Below are positions 27,670 through 39,023 of a stretch of 64,000 bases of DNA, piece after piece; the stretch's first letter is position 1; every line of letters begins with the position of its first letter. The DNA is taken from positions 51,345 through 115,344 of the forward strand of contig JARROJ010000001.1 in the NCBI GenBank assembly GCA_037384065.1, written 5' to 3'. The position numbers were made by a program, and so were the translations under genes. The notes beneath the pieces are model-generated. The model saw only the letters and a program-made list of their open reading frames with translations. It made no database searches and was not told where the DNA came from. Source of the stretch: JABDPF01 sp037384065 (GTDB taxonomy: Bacteria > Pseudomonadota > Gammaproteobacteria > Xanthomonadales > SZUA-36).

Positions 27670-28013
27670 CGTGATCCGACCTTATTCGAAAACCCGGTGA
27701 CAAGGAGCGCAAATGCCGCGAAACAAACCGGCGGTGCCGGCCGGCCGCTCCCCCGGCACTATGCCCCGGTGGTCAACACCGGCATCAGCGCGCGGGACGA
27801 AACCCGGGGCGCACCATGCGCACCGCCCTGGCGGCGTCCGATGACGCATTCCGGCAGACGCCTGACAGCGGCATGCGGTGCAGGGTAGCAGAAGCGCCCG
27901 CCACGATCAGTCAAAAACCCGGACGGACTTGAAATTCCGGTGCAGAAACAGAATTTACACGCTGGTACGCCGGCGTTTGCCGCCGGCACGAAACTCGTGG
28001 AGGTTGACCGAAC
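27670..28013. other. 344-base intergenic region between yfcC and htpX
   Basis: No ORF with coding features is seen on either strand. It holds the divergent promoters of yfcC and htpX. CTTGAAA at 27928-27934 matches the -35 box of heat-shock (sigma32) promoters, which would suit htpX, but no good -10 follows. The inverted repeat GCCGGCG/CGCCGGC lies near 27970-27987, before the htpX ribosome-binding site GGAGG (27999-28003). Confidence 0.4.
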
Positions 28014-28898
28014 ATGATGCGCATCCTGCTATTCCTGGCGACCAATGCCGCCGTCCTGGTCCTGATCAGCATCGTCTTCCAGGTGCTGGGGCTCGAGGGC
28101 ATCCTCGCCGAAAACGGCGTCGACCTGAACCTGCAGGCCCTGCTGGTGCTGTCCGCCGTGATCGGTTTTGGCGGCTCGTTCATTTCGCTGGCCCTGTCGA
28201 AGTTCATGGCGAAGCGCGCGATGGGCGTCCAGGTGATCGGGCAACCGCGCAACCAGACCGAGCAATGGCTGCTCAGCACGGTTCAGCGGCAGGCCAAGGA
28301 GGCCGGGATCGGCATGCCGGAGGTCGGTATCTTCAACGCGCCGGAACCGAACGCCTTCGCGACCGGCGCGCGCCGCAACAACGCCCTGGTCGCGGTCAGT
28401 ACCGGCCTGCTGCAGGCGATGGGCGCCGACGAGGTCGAGGCCGTGCTCGGCCACGAAGTCTCGCACGTCGCCAACGGCGACATGGTGACGATGGGCCTGC
28501 TGCAGGGCGTCGTGAACACCTTCGTGATCTTCCTGTCGCGCGTCATCGGCCACACGGTCGACCGGGTCGTGTTCAAGACCGAACGCGGCTACGGGCCGGC
28601 CTACTTCATCACCTCCATCGTGGCGCAGATTTTCCTGTCGATCATTGCCAGCACGATCGTCATGTGGTTCTCGCGCCGCCGTGAATTCCGCGCCGACGCC
28701 GGCGGCGCCGCCCTGGCCAGCCGCCAGAAAATGATCAGCGCGCTTCAGGCGCTGCAACGGCGGGCCGAACCCGAGGATCTGCCGGGCGAATTCGCGGCCT
28801 TCGGCATCAACGGCGCCATCGGCGATGGGCTCAAGCGGCTGTTCATGAGCCATCCGCCGCTCAAGGAGCGGATCGCCGCGCTCGAGGCCCAGGTCTGA
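28014..28898 (+). CDS. htpX: Membrane protease HtpX
   Basis: Zinc metalloprotease of the inner membrane that degrades misfolded membrane proteins. 294 residues with two N-terminal transmembrane helices, the zinc site HEVSH (147-151), two further helices (about 160-180, 195-217) and the third ligand Glu in REFRADAGGA (about 223). GGAGG is 10 bases before the first ATG of an ATGATG start. Heat-shock control is usual in the family. Confidence 0.95.
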   Translation: MMRILLFLATNAAVLVLISIVFQVLGLEGILAENGVDLNLQALLVLSAVIGFGGSFISLALSKFMAKRAMGVQVIGQPRNQTEQWLLSTVQRQAKEAGIGMPEVGIFNAPEPNAFATGARRNNALVAVSTGLLQAMGADEVEAVLGHEVSHVANGDMVTMGLLQGVVNTFVIFLSRVIGHTVDRVVFKTERGYGPAYFITSIVAQIFLSIIASTIVMWFSRRREFRADAGGAALASRQKMISALQALQRRAEPEDLPGEFAAFGINGAIGDGLKRLFMSHPPLKERIAALEAQV

Positions 28899-28909
28899 GA
28901 CGCGCCGCC

Positions 28910-29845
28910 ATGCCGGAACGGCGCACGAAGATCCATTACGCCGCGCTGTTCCTGCTGCCGCTGATCGTCGCGGCGTTCGGCATCTCCGTTGCGGGCGCCG
29001 TTGCGCTGGTTCTGCTGATGCTCGCCTGGCGCTGGGCCCTGTCCCTGAGTTTCATCGCGGCCCCGCCGCGCGGTCCCGAACTGGTGCTGGAGACGATCTC
29101 GGCCAGTCATTTCGTCGAAAAGGTGCGCTGGTGCCTGGATCGGCTGGGGGTCGATTACGTCGAGCGGGCCGCCGGAGGCACCCTGGGCGCTTTCTTCCTG
29201 GGCCGAACCGTGCCCAGGCTCTGGTTCCGCGCCGGGGCGAGCCGCTCGATGATCGGCAACTCGAGCGAAATCCTGCGCTACCTGTGGGGCCGTTACGCGG
29301 CCGAACGACCGGAGGCAGCCGCGTTCCTCGAGGCGACACCGGAACGCATCGAACTGGAAGGCCGGATCGACCGTTGCGGCGCGGACCTGCAGGTCTGGGT
29401 CTATTTCCACCTGCTGGCGCATCGCGATCTGACGCTGCACGCCTGGGGCGCGAACAGCCCGGATCTGCCGGCCTGGCAACGCGCCGTGCTGAAGCTGCTT
29501 TACCCGCTGCTGGCGTTCCTGATTCGCCAGGCTTTCCGGATCTCGCCGCATCGGCACGAACGCGCCGTCGCCCACCTCGAACAGCTGATGAGCGACGTCG
29601 AGGATCGCCTCGCCGACGGCCGCGGCTCGATTCTCGGCGGCGCCACGGTGAACTACACCGACCTCGCCTTCGCGGCGATCATGGGGCTGTGGTTGATGCC
29701 GGCGCAGTACGGTGGCGGGCGCGCGGACCGGGTACGGATCGCTGCGGACGACGTGCCCGACGCGATGCGCCGCGAAATCGACGACTGGAAGACGCGCTAT
29801 CCGCGCGTTACGCAGTTCATCGAAAGCCGCTACGCGGAGCGCTGA
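28910..29845 (+). CDS. Membrane-anchored glutathione S-transferase-like protein
   Basis: 311 residues. Two N-terminal hydrophobic segments (residues 9-52) are followed by a GST-like fold: thioredoxin-type start LVLETISASHFVEKVRWCLDRLGVDY and NSSEILRYLWGRY (SNAIL/TRAIL-equivalent), then an alpha-helical C-terminal domain ending in the typical YTDLAFAAIMGLWLMP. The Cys in RWCLDRLG sits one helix turn in, as in GSTs with catalytic Ser/Cys. Substrate unknown. It follows htpX by 11 bases and is likely co-transcribed. Confidence 0.75.
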   Translation: MPERRTKIHYAALFLLPLIVAAFGISVAGAVALVLLMLAWRWALSLSFIAAPPRGPELVLETISASHFVEKVRWCLDRLGVDYVERAAGGTLGAFFLGRTVPRLWFRAGASRSMIGNSSEILRYLWGRYAAERPEAAAFLEATPERIELEGRIDRCGADLQVWVYFHLLAHRDLTLHAWGANSPDLPAWQRAVLKLLYPLLAFLIRQAFRISPHRHERAVAHLEQLMSDVEDRLADGRGSILGGATVNYTDLAFAAIMGLWLMPAQYGGGRADRVRIAADDVPDAMRREIDDWKTRYPRVTQFIESRYAER

Positions 29846-29851
29846 GCGGCG

Positions 29852-30718
29852 TCAGGGGGCGACCGGCGGCACGGCCTTGAGGTACGCGGCGATCGCGGCG
29901 CGGTCCGCGTCGGTCAGGCGGGCCAGGTTTTCCTGCACGTCGACCATCGAACCGCCGACGGTGTCGAACTCCGGCGTGAACCCGGTTTCCAGGTAATAGG
30001 CGATGTCGCGGGCCGACCAGCCGCCCAGCGCCGCCGCGTGCGGCGTGATGTCGGGCGCCCTGCCCTCGCCCGCCGGCTCCGGCGCGCCCGCGAGCCAGGC
30101 GGCGGTGTCCAGCCCGCCGAAGCGGTCGCGCGGCGTGTGGCACTCGCCGCAGTGCCCCAGGGCCTCGACCAGGTAGCGCCCGCGCTGCACTTCGGCGGTC
30201 GTCGCTTCGGCCAGCACCCAGTCCGTGTTCAGGTACAGGCGCTTCCAGAGCCCGATACCGCGGCGAACGTTCCACGGAAACGGCAGTTCGTGCCGCGCCA
30301 CTCGGTGAGCCGAGGGTTCGAAGGTGTCCAGCCAGGCCTTGAGGTCGATGAGATCCTGCCAGGTCATGCGGGTGTAGGCGGTGTACGGAAAGGCCGGGTA
30401 ATAGTGGCGGCCGTCCGGGCCGACGCCGCGCAACATCGCGTTCGCAAACTCGGCCAGGGTCCAGCCGCCGATACCCGCTTGCGGATGCGGGGTAATGTTG
30501 GGCACGTGAAACACGCCGAAGGGCGTGGTCATTTCGTGGCCGCCGCTGAGGTCCGCGCCATGGCACGAGGCGCAGCCGCCGGCGTGAAACACCCACTCGC
30601 CATGGACCGGGTCGGCGGCCAGATCCGGCACGTCCGACGGGTCGATCGTGCGCGGCCGCGTCGCCAGCCACGCCGCCAGGGCGACCAGGACCGCCAGGAT
30701 GACGATTTTTTTCAGCAC
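29852..30718 (-). CDS. Dihaem cytochrome c
   Basis: 288 residues from GTG 30718 (KKIVILAVLVALAAWLA signal anchor); a TTG at 30751 would add 11 residues. Two c-type haem sites: CASCH (49-53) and CGECH (190-194), with probable Met axial ligands later in each domain. The spacing and FGVFHVPNITPHPQAGIGGW/DITPHAAALGGW repeats match the cytochrome subunits of alcohol/sorbosone-type dehydrogenases. No dehydrogenase gene is adjacent. It is downstream of the cytochrome c' gene on the same strand with a 61-base gap, so both may be one electron-transfer operon. Confidence 0.88.
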   Translation of the reverse strand: MLKKIVILAVLVALAAWLATRPRTIDPSDVPDLAADPVHGEWVFHAGGCASCHGADLSGGHEMTTPFGVFHVPNITPHPQAGIGGWTLAEFANAMLRGVGPDGRHYYPAFPYTAYTRMTWQDLIDLKAWLDTFEPSAHRVARHELPFPWNVRRGIGLWKRLYLNTDWVLAEATTAEVQRGRYLVEALGHCGECHTPRDRFGGLDTAAWLAGAPEPAGEGRAPDITPHAAALGGWSARDIAYYLETGFTPEFDTVGGSMVDVQENLARLTDADRAAIAAYLKAVPPVAP

Positions 30719-30779
30719 GGCTGCCCTCGCCGCCGGACCGGGGCCGGACAAACGGCCGGGCCCGGCCGGCGGACTCCGG

Positions 30780-31223
30780 TCAATCGTCTACGCGGTAGGA
30801 CTCGTGGCAGGCCTTGCAGGTCTTGAACACGGGGCCGGCCGCCGGCTGCAGCTCGGCGAGCGTCTGCGGGTTGGCCGCCACGGCGGCGTCCGCTTTCTCC
30901 TTGAAGGCCGCCAGGGCTTCCTCGAAGCCGGCCCGGTCGGTCCAGATCGTGGACCGGGCCTCGGTGTCGTAACCCGTTTCGCTGCCCTCCGGGAACAGGG
31001 TGCCGAACGGCTCCGCCGCGTCAGCCCACACCTGAAGCGCTTCCATGGCCTGCGCCGCGTCGAACGGGGCTTCTTCCTTCAGCATCTTGCCGATGGTCTT
31101 GGCCGCGCCGCCAACGTCCTCCATCAGATCGTGACGTGCTTCCTGCGGCGAATCACCGGCCGCAGCGACGGCAACGGGAAACAGGGCCAGGGCAAGCGTT
31201 GCAAGCAAAACTTTTCGTACCAT
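30780..31223 (-). CDS. Cytochrome c'
   Basis: 147-residue periplasmic protein with signal peptide (MVRKVLLATLALALFPVAVA, cleavage near AAA) and a single C-terminal haem motif CKACH (136-140), the layout of four-helix-bundle cytochromes c'. These bind NO and CO and are linked to protection from nitrosative stress. GGAGGT stands 5 bases before ATG 31223, which decides the start against the longer frame. A promoter with TATACT and an FNR-like site lie just upstream. Confidence 0.9.
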   Translation of the reverse strand: MVRKVLLATLALALFPVAVAAAGDSPQEARHDLMEDVGGAAKTIGKMLKEEAPFDAAQAMEALQVWADAAEPFGTLFPEGSETGYDTEARSTIWTDRAGFEEALAAFKEKADAAVAANPQTLAELQPAAGPVFKTCKACHESYRVDD

Positions 31224-31264
31224 GGGAAACCTCCGGAACAAGGGGAGCGGACCTAAGTCACATG

Positions 31265-31294
31265 AGTATAGATGTTTGCCCCGACACCCGACAA
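31265..31294 (-). promoter_or_regulatory. Candidate promoter of the cytochrome c' gene
   Basis: On the minus strand TTGTCG (31294-31289), 18-base spacer and TATACT (31270-31265, five of six to consensus). It places the start near 31258, 35 bases before the ATG. Confidence 0.5.
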
Positions 31295-31298
31295 TAAC

Positions 31299-31312
31299 TT
31301 GACTTGCATCAC
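31299..31312. promoter_or_regulatory. FNR/CRP-family-like inverted repeat
   Basis: TTGACTTGCATCAC between the divergent cytochrome c' and ppdK genes, eight of ten to the FNR/ANR consensus and differing from the site at 8366 only in the spacer. It sits a few bases upstream of the cytochrome c' -35 box and about 75 bases before the ppdK start. Confidence 0.45.
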
Positions 31313-31384
31313 GTTTAATTGCCGGAAAAGGCATCATTTCTTGGTAGACTCTGCACCAGATTTTCACCCGTCCCGGAGACGATG

Positions 31385-34105
<2,721 letters not shown>

Positions 34106-34126
34106 ACGGCGCGCGCATCGCGACGA

Positions 34127-34157
34127 AAAAAGGCCGGGCAAGCCCCGGCCTTTTTTT
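34127..34157 (+). terminator. Intrinsic terminator after ppdK
   Basis: Stem GGCCGGG/CCCGGCC with a 5-base loop, flanked by six A upstream and seven T downstream, about 20 bases after the ppdK stop. The A/T flanks make it potentially bidirectional, also serving the convergent GST gene. Confidence 0.9.
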
Positions 34158-34239
34158 AACCGATCGCCCCGCTCCGTTGCGGGACGCTATCGTCTGGCGG
34201 GCTTCGGTGGCAAGCGGTTTCTTCCGCTGCCGGCGGCCG

Positions 34240-34860
34240 CTATGCGTCGTCGAGTTCCCCTTCCCGCGCCAGCGCGGCCGCGTATGCCGGTCGCTCCAGG
34301 CAGCGCTCGAGATAGGCGTCCAGCACCGGCCGCTCACCGAGCAGGCCGAACTGGCGCATGAAGTTCACGGACGAGCCGAGCAGGACGTCGGCGGCGGTGA
34401 AGCGCCCGCCCATGATCCACGGCCCCGCTGCCAGACCTTCCTCGAGCACCCGCATCACGATGTCGAAGTTTCCCCAGCCGCTGCTGGTCGGCGACACCTC
34501 GAGCCCGTTGAACTTCTCCATCATCGCGGGCTCGATCGCGCCGGGCGTGTAGGTCATCCAGTACAGGTAGCGGCCCCGCGCCGCGTCGTCGATCGTGGGC
34601 GCCAGGCGCCCCGAGGCGTAACGGTCCGCCAGGTACAGGCAAATGGCCGCCGAATCGGCCATGTAGACCGTGCCGTTGTCGAGCGTATCCATCAGCGCCG
34701 GCACCTTGCCCATCGGGCTGGCTTTGACGAAATCGGGATCCTGTTTCGTTTCCGGGTTGCGGATATCGACCAACCGGGTACGGAACGGCGCGCCGGTTTC
34801 CTCCAGCATCCACAGCGCGCGGGACGCGCGGGTCCGGGGACACCAGTACAGTGTGATCAT
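34240..34860 (-). CDS. Glutathione S-transferase
   Basis: 206 residues. Thioredoxin-fold N-terminal domain LYWCPRTRASRALWMLEETG, the cis-Pro SPMGKVPAL and ADSAAICLYLADRY (glutathione gamma-Glu site), then the helical domain with GGRFTAADVLLGSS (N-capping box). Cytosolic conjugation or peroxide detoxification; the substrate is not known. GGAGAAC precedes the ATG, 9 bases after the fabH stop, so they form an operon. Confidence 0.9.
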   Translation of the reverse strand: MITLYWCPRTRASRALWMLEETGAPFRTRLVDIRNPETKQDPDFVKASPMGKVPALMDTLDNGTVYMADSAAICLYLADRYASGRLAPTIDDAARGRYLYWMTYTPGAIEPAMMEKFNGLEVSPTSSGWGNFDIVMRVLEEGLAAGPWIMGGRFTAADVLLGSSVNFMRQFGLLGERPVLDAYLERCLERPAYAAALAREGELDDA

Positions 34861-34869
34861 GTCGTTCTC

Positions 34870-35940
34870 CTAGAGCGTGTGTTCGATCGCGTCCGCCAGG
34901 ACTTCCAGGGCCGTTTTGTCGCACGGCGGCAGTTCGGCGTCGCTCTCGCCCAGCGGCGTGACCCGTTCGCCCCAGCGAACCAGGCCGGCCGCCCGCGTCA
35001 GCCCGGCCCCGAAGGCCGCCAGCAGCACGCGGTCACCGGGGTGGATGCGACCCTGCTCGAGCAGTTCGCACAGCGCGACCGGTATCGTCGCCGCCGAGGT
35101 GTTGCCGTACTTCTCGATGTTCACGGCGACCTGCGACATCGGCACCTTCAGGTAATGCGCCAGCGACTCGATGATGCGCAGATTGGCCTGGTGCGGGATG
35201 ATCACGTCGATGTCATCCGTGCCGAGTTCGAGGTCGCCCAAAACCTTGCGCACCTCGCCCGCCATTCCCTTCACCGCGCGCTTGAAGATCTCGCGGCCGT
35301 CGAAGTTGATCTGGAAGACACTGTAGTTTTCCACGAAGCGATCCCCGGCCGTTCCGGAATTCGGCACCTCGAGGATGTGCGCGTGGCGGCCGTCGCAGCC
35401 GAGATGCGCGGCCAGCAGCCCGGATTCCCGGTCACTGGGCTCGAGGACCACCGCGCCCGCGCCGTCGCCGAACAGCACGCCGGAGGAACGGTCGGAAAAA
35501 TTGATCAGCCAGGTAAGGCGCTCGGAGCCGATCACCAGCGCCTTGCGGTAGCCGGCGGACCGGATCATCGCGGTGGCGGTTTCCAGGCCGTAGATGAATC
35601 CGCTGCAACCGGCGTTCAGGTCGAAGACCGCGGCGTTGAGCGTGCCGGTCTTGGCCTGCACGTAGGAGGCCGTGGACGGCACGATGTTGTCGCCCGAGGT
35701 CGTGGCGAGAATCAGCAGGTCGATTTCGTCGGGCTCGGCGCCGGCGGCGGCCATCGCCCGTTGCGCGGCGACCGCGGCCAGGTCGCTGTTCGGCACGTGG
35801 GAGACGCGGCGCTCGGCGATACCGCTGCGCGTGCGGATCCATTCATCGGACGTGTCGATGACGGAGGCGAAATCGTCGTTGGTCATGACGGCCGGCGGCA
35901 TGCACTTGCCCCAGCCGGTGATGTCTGCGTACTTAGGCAT
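34870..35940 (-). CDS. fabH: Beta-ketoacyl-ACP synthase III (FabH family)
   Basis: Thiolase-fold condensing enzyme of 356 residues, slightly longer than E. coli FabH (317). Catalytic triad Cys112 (DLNAGCSGF), His250 (IIPHQANLRI) and Asn280 (NTSAA). FabH starts fatty-acid synthesis from acetyl-CoA and malonyl-ACP, but stand-alone copies away from the fab cluster may use other acyl groups, so the role is not certain. Downstream of the cDPGS-family gene on the same strand (113-base gap). Confidence 0.87.
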   Translation of the reverse strand: MPKYADITGWGKCMPPAVMTNDDFASVIDTSDEWIRTRSGIAERRVSHVPNSDLAAVAAQRAMAAAGAEPDEIDLLILATTSGDNIVPSTASYVQAKTGTLNAAVFDLNAGCSGFIYGLETATAMIRSAGYRKALVIGSERLTWLINFSDRSSGVLFGDGAGAVVLEPSDRESGLLAAHLGCDGRHAHILEVPNSGTAGDRFVENYSVFQINFDGREIFKRAVKGMAGEVRKVLGDLELGTDDIDVIIPHQANLRIIESLAHYLKVPMSQVAVNIEKYGNTSAATIPVALCELLEQGRIHPGDRVLLAAFGAGLTRAAGLVRWGERVTPLGESDAELPPCDKTALEVLADAIEHTL

Positions 35941-36053
35941 GATTCAGCCCTGTTGGCGTTTATGCCGGAGCCTAGCAGCGTACCGGAAAAAGCACAACGC
36001 GCCGCTTGCCTGACGCGCGCGGCGCGCCGGGCCGCAAGCCCGGACGCCGGCGA

Positions 36054-37379
36054 TCAGAGCAGGGCCATCACCCGTTCCTGGATCGGCTGGCCGTCAAGTT
36101 GTTCGAATCGGTACGTTACGCGCACCAGCGGAACATCCAGCTTGATGACGCGTTCGAGTCGGGCCGGACTGCCGTTGACCACGCAGGCGATGTCCTCCGC
36201 CTCGGCGCAGGCCCGGATGGTCCTGGCGAGCGCGTCACGTTGGGTTTCCGAATAGCCCATCGCGGGCAAAATCGGCCCCATGTGCGGGTACGCCGCGTAG
36301 GTGTCCGCGATGGTGCCGGCCGCGTAGGGCCGCGGGTCGACCGGGATCGCGCCGTGGCGCTGCGCCGCGACCGTACCGGCGCCGAACGCCATGCCGCCGT
36401 GCGTGACCGTGGGGCCGTCCTCGACCACCAGCACTTTCCGGCCTTCCATCACGCCGGGATCGTCGACGAGGATTTCCAGGCCGGAGGTGCAGATATCGGC
36501 CTTGGGGTTGAGTTCGCGCGCCCGCCCGCGAATGCCCTCGACCGCTCCGGGCTCGGCGGAACGGACCTTGCTGATCACCAGCACGTCGGCGCGGCGGAAG
36601 TTGACCTCGCCGGGAAAGTAGTCGATCTCGTGCCCCGCGCGCAAGGCGTCGACGACGACGATGTCGAGATCCGGCCGAATAAAGGAAAAATCGTTGTTGC
36701 CGCCGTCCCACAGCACGATATCGGCCTCCTCGGACGACGCATCGAGGATGCCCTGGTAGTCGACGCCGGCGTAAATCGGGATGCCCATTTCAACGTAGGG
36801 CGCGTACTCTTCGCGCTCCTCGATCGTGCACTCCTGCTCGTCGAGGTCCTCCGGCGTCGCGAAGCGCTGCACCGCCTGCATCTGCAGATTGCCGTAGGGC
36901 ATCGGATGGCGGATTACCGCCACCCGCTTGCCCTGGTCCGTGAGGTAGCGGGCCAGGAACTGCGTCAACGGGCTCTTGCCCGCACCGGTGCGCGTCGCGG
37001 TGATGCTGACCACGGGCTTGTCGGCCACCAGTTGCGTGTGCTCCGGCCCGGCGATGATGAAACTGGCGCCGGCCGCCTGCACCAGGCTCGCCTTGTGCAT
37101 CAGGTCGGCGTGCGAGATGTCGCTGTAGGCAAAGAAGACGAAATCGACGTCCAGCTCGCGGATCAGCCGCGGCAGTTCGGATTCGTCGTAGATCGGGATG
37201 TCCTCGTCGTAGTCCGATCCGGCCAGGGACCGCGGAAACTTGCGTTCGCTGATGAACGGAATCTGGGTGGCCGTGAACGCCTTCACCCGGAAATGTTCAT
37301 TGCCCTTGAGAAACGAAAGAAAGACGTGGAAATCGCGCCCCGCGGCGCCCATGACGATGCAGTTGTATTCGTTTTCCAT
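36054..37379 (-). CDS. Cyclic 2,3-diphosphoglycerate synthetase-family P-loop protein
   Basis: 441 residues from ATG 37379 (MENEYNCIVMGAAGRDFH); ATGs at 37388 and 37415 are also in frame and none has a strong ribosome-binding site. An N-terminal Rossmann-like domain (about 1-120) is followed by a P-loop NTPase domain with ITATRTGAGKSPLTQFLARYL (P-loop about 129-137), WDGGNNDFSF and VVDALRAGHE. The family (predicted GTPases, COG2403-like) includes the archaeal enzyme that cyclises 2,3-diphosphoglycerate with ATP. Bacterial members are uncharacterised, and a GTPase or other synthetase role is possible. A 2-PG kinase-like gene is present in the same window, which supports the metabolic reading. 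Confidence 0.72.
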   Translation of the reverse strand: MENEYNCIVMGAAGRDFHVFLSFLKGNEHFRVKAFTATQIPFISERKFPRSLAGSDYDEDIPIYDESELPRLIRELDVDFVFFAYSDISHADLMHKASLVQAAGASFIIAGPEHTQLVADKPVVSITATRTGAGKSPLTQFLARYLTDQGKRVAVIRHPMPYGNLQMQAVQRFATPEDLDEQECTIEEREEYAPYVEMGIPIYAGVDYQGILDASSEEADIVLWDGGNNDFSFIRPDLDIVVVDALRAGHEIDYFPGEVNFRRADVLVISKVRSAEPGAVEGIRGRARELNPKADICTSGLEILVDDPGVMEGRKVLVVEDGPTVTHGGMAFGAGTVAAQRHGAIPVDPRPYAAGTIADTYAAYPHMGPILPAMGYSETQRDALARTIRACAEAEDIACVVNGSPARLERVIKLDVPLVRVTYRFEQLDGQPIQERVMALL

Positions 37380-37506
37380 GACGGCCATCCGTGATATCGG
37401 GTTTGCCGCCAGCATAGTCGCAGCGGGCCGTCCTGCACATGATCTGATGCATGAGTCAGCGCGAAAAGCGCGTCGTCATGTCCCGGTGGTATTCGGTTCG
37501 CCGCCG

Positions 37507-37914
37507 TCAGTTGCGCGTCAACAGCGCCTTCCAGCCGAAGGGTGTCTTGACGTATACGGTGGTGAACCAGCTCTCGAGCATCGATCCATCCTTGAACCGC
37601 AGCGAGAGGCGTCCGTAGGCGACGGCGTGCGTGTCGCCGAGTTCCTCGACGGTGACCTCTGCGTAGTCCAGCCGGCCGCGATCGCCGCCCCCGCTGACCA
37701 GCTCGCGAATGCCATCGATCCGCTGCTTTCGTGAGAAAACCCCGTCATCGCTGACCAGCACGAAATCCTGGTGATAGTACCCCTCGATCGCTTCGAGGTC
37801 GTTTTCGTTCCAGACCTCGGCATAGTAGTCCAGGGCGTCACGGATGTCCGACGCCGTGTCGGCGGCGAGCGGCGTGGCGGCGATGAGCAGGGCGAGAAGG
37901 ATGAATCGGTGCAT
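37507..37914 (-). CDS. Secreted DUF4440/SnoaL-like protein
   Basis: 135 residues with a signal peptide (MHRFILLALLIAATPLAADTA) and an NTF2-like alpha+beta fold: DIRDALDYYAEVWNENDLEAIEGYYHQDFVLVS. No catalytic residues can be assigned. Ends 15 bases before nothing recognisable; it is 15 bases downstream of the DUF2237 gene and likely co-transcribed with it. Confidence 0.8.
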   Translation of the reverse strand: MHRFILLALLIAATPLAADTASDIRDALDYYAEVWNENDLEAIEGYYHQDFVLVSDDGVFSRKQRIDGIRELVSGGGDRGRLDYAEVTVEELGDTHAVAYGRLSLRFKDGSMLESWFTTVYVKTPFGWKALLTRN

Positions 37915-37929
37915 CGGCCGTCTCCGGGG

Positions 37930-38301
37930 TCAGACGAGGTCCAGCGCGTGTTTCTTGAGATCGGCCAGCTTGCAGACCTGAAGCGCGGCCGCGTGGGTGG
38001 ATTCGAGCAACACGCGCGGCGCCACGCCGGCCTGGAACGCTTCCTGCCACCGCGCTGCGCACAGGCACCACTGATCGCCCGGATTGAGGCCGGGAAACCC
38101 GTAGTCGGGCATCGGGGTGATCAGGTCGTTGCCGCGCGAGCGGGAAAACTCGAGAAATTCCCGCGTCACACGCACGCAGACGACGTGTCGGCCGCGGTCT
38201 TCATCGGACGTGTTGCAGCAACCGTCGCGGAAGAACCCGGTCATCGGCTGCGTCGAGCAGGGCTTGAGCGGTTCGCCCAGAACGTTGAGCTTGGCATCCA
38301 T
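37930..38301 (-). CDS. DUF2237 family protein
   Basis: 123 residues, cytosolic, with the conserved DUF2237 features NVLGEPLKPCS, TGFFRDGCC and PGDQWCLCAARWQEA. Cys-rich segments (CC, CLC) suggest metal or redox binding; biochemical function unknown. ATG 38301 is preferred to 38337, where the family alignment begins. Confidence 0.85.
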   Translation of the reverse strand: MDAKLNVLGEPLKPCSTQPMTGFFRDGCCNTSDEDRGRHVVCVRVTREFLEFSRSRGNDLITPMPDYGFPGLNPGDQWCLCAARWQEAFQAGVAPRVLLESTHAAALQVCKLADLKKHALDLV

Positions 38302-38332
38302 GCGGCCAAGCGTAGCAGAGAACGGCGCGGCT

Positions 38333-38359
38333 GGCACCGCCCCGTTGCGGGGCGGCGCC
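38333..38359. terminator. Strong GC hairpin downstream of sodB
   Basis: Arms GGCACCGCCCCG and CGGGGCGGCGCC (one G-T mismatch pair) around a three-base loop, 15 bases past the sodB stop on the minus strand. No clear T-tract follows in that direction, so it may be a Rho-aided terminator or mRNA stabiliser. Confidence 0.55.
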
Positions 38360-38373
38360 GTTTCAAAAAACGA

Positions 38374-38952
38374 TCAGCCGTAGTTGGCGGCGACGAAGTC
38401 CCAGTTGACGATTTTCCAGATCTCTTCGAGGTACTTCGGACGGGCGTTGCGGTAGTCGATGTAGTAGGCGTGCTCCCACACGTCGATGGTCAGCAGCGGA
38501 CGGCGTCCGTCGCGCAGCGGCGTGGCGGCGTTGGCGGTGTTGACGATCTCGACCGAGCCGTCGTCGTTGCCGACCAGCCAGGTCCAGCCCGAGCCGAAGT
38601 TGCCGACCGCGGACTTGATGAAGGCCTCCTTGAACGCGTCAAAGGAACCGAACGCCTTGTCGATGGCCGCGCCGAGCGCGCCACCCGGCTCGCCGCCGCC
38701 ATTCGGGCTCAGGCAATTCCAGTAAAAAGTGTGGTTCCAGACCTGCGCCGCGTTGTTGAAGATGCCGCCGTCGGACTGCATGACGATCTCTTCGAGCGTC
38801 GCGTCTTCGAACGGGGTGCCGGGCACCATGTTGTTGAGGTTCGTGACGTATGCCTGGTGGTGCTTGCCGTAATGAAAGTCGAGCGTTTCCGCCGAAATCA
38901 CGGGCTCGAGTGCGTCTTTCGCATACGGCAGGGGGGGCAATTCATGGGCCAT
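38374..38952 (-). CDS. sodB: Iron superoxide dismutase
   Basis: 192 residues, cytosolic Fe-type SOD. Metal ligands His27, His74, Asp157 and His161 are in place (DFHYGKHH, NHTFYWNC, DVWEHAYYIDY), and FNNAAQVWNH carries the Gln near residue 70 that marks Fe rather than Mn enzymes. AAGGAG precedes the ATG. It is 71 bases downstream of the MFS gene on the same strand but probably has its own promoter. Confidence 0.95.
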   Translation of the reverse strand: MAHELPPLPYAKDALEPVISAETLDFHYGKHHQAYVTNLNNMVPGTPFEDATLEEIVMQSDGGIFNNAAQVWNHTFYWNCLSPNGGGEPGGALGAAIDKAFGSFDAFKEAFIKSAVGNFGSGWTWLVGNDDGSVEIVNTANAATPLRDGRRPLLTIDVWEHAYYIDYRNARPKYLEEIWKIVNWDFVAANYG

Positions 38953-39023
38953 GAGATAAGCTCCTTGGTTGTTTTCGATGGGAACGTTCGCTTTCTTTCA
39001 TCTGTGTATCGGCGCGGCGCAAT

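Noticed and set aside
27928..27957. Heat-shock sigma32 promoter of htpX
   Set aside because: Only the -35-like CTTGAAA fits; no CCCAT-type -10 at the right distance, so not called as a separate promoter.
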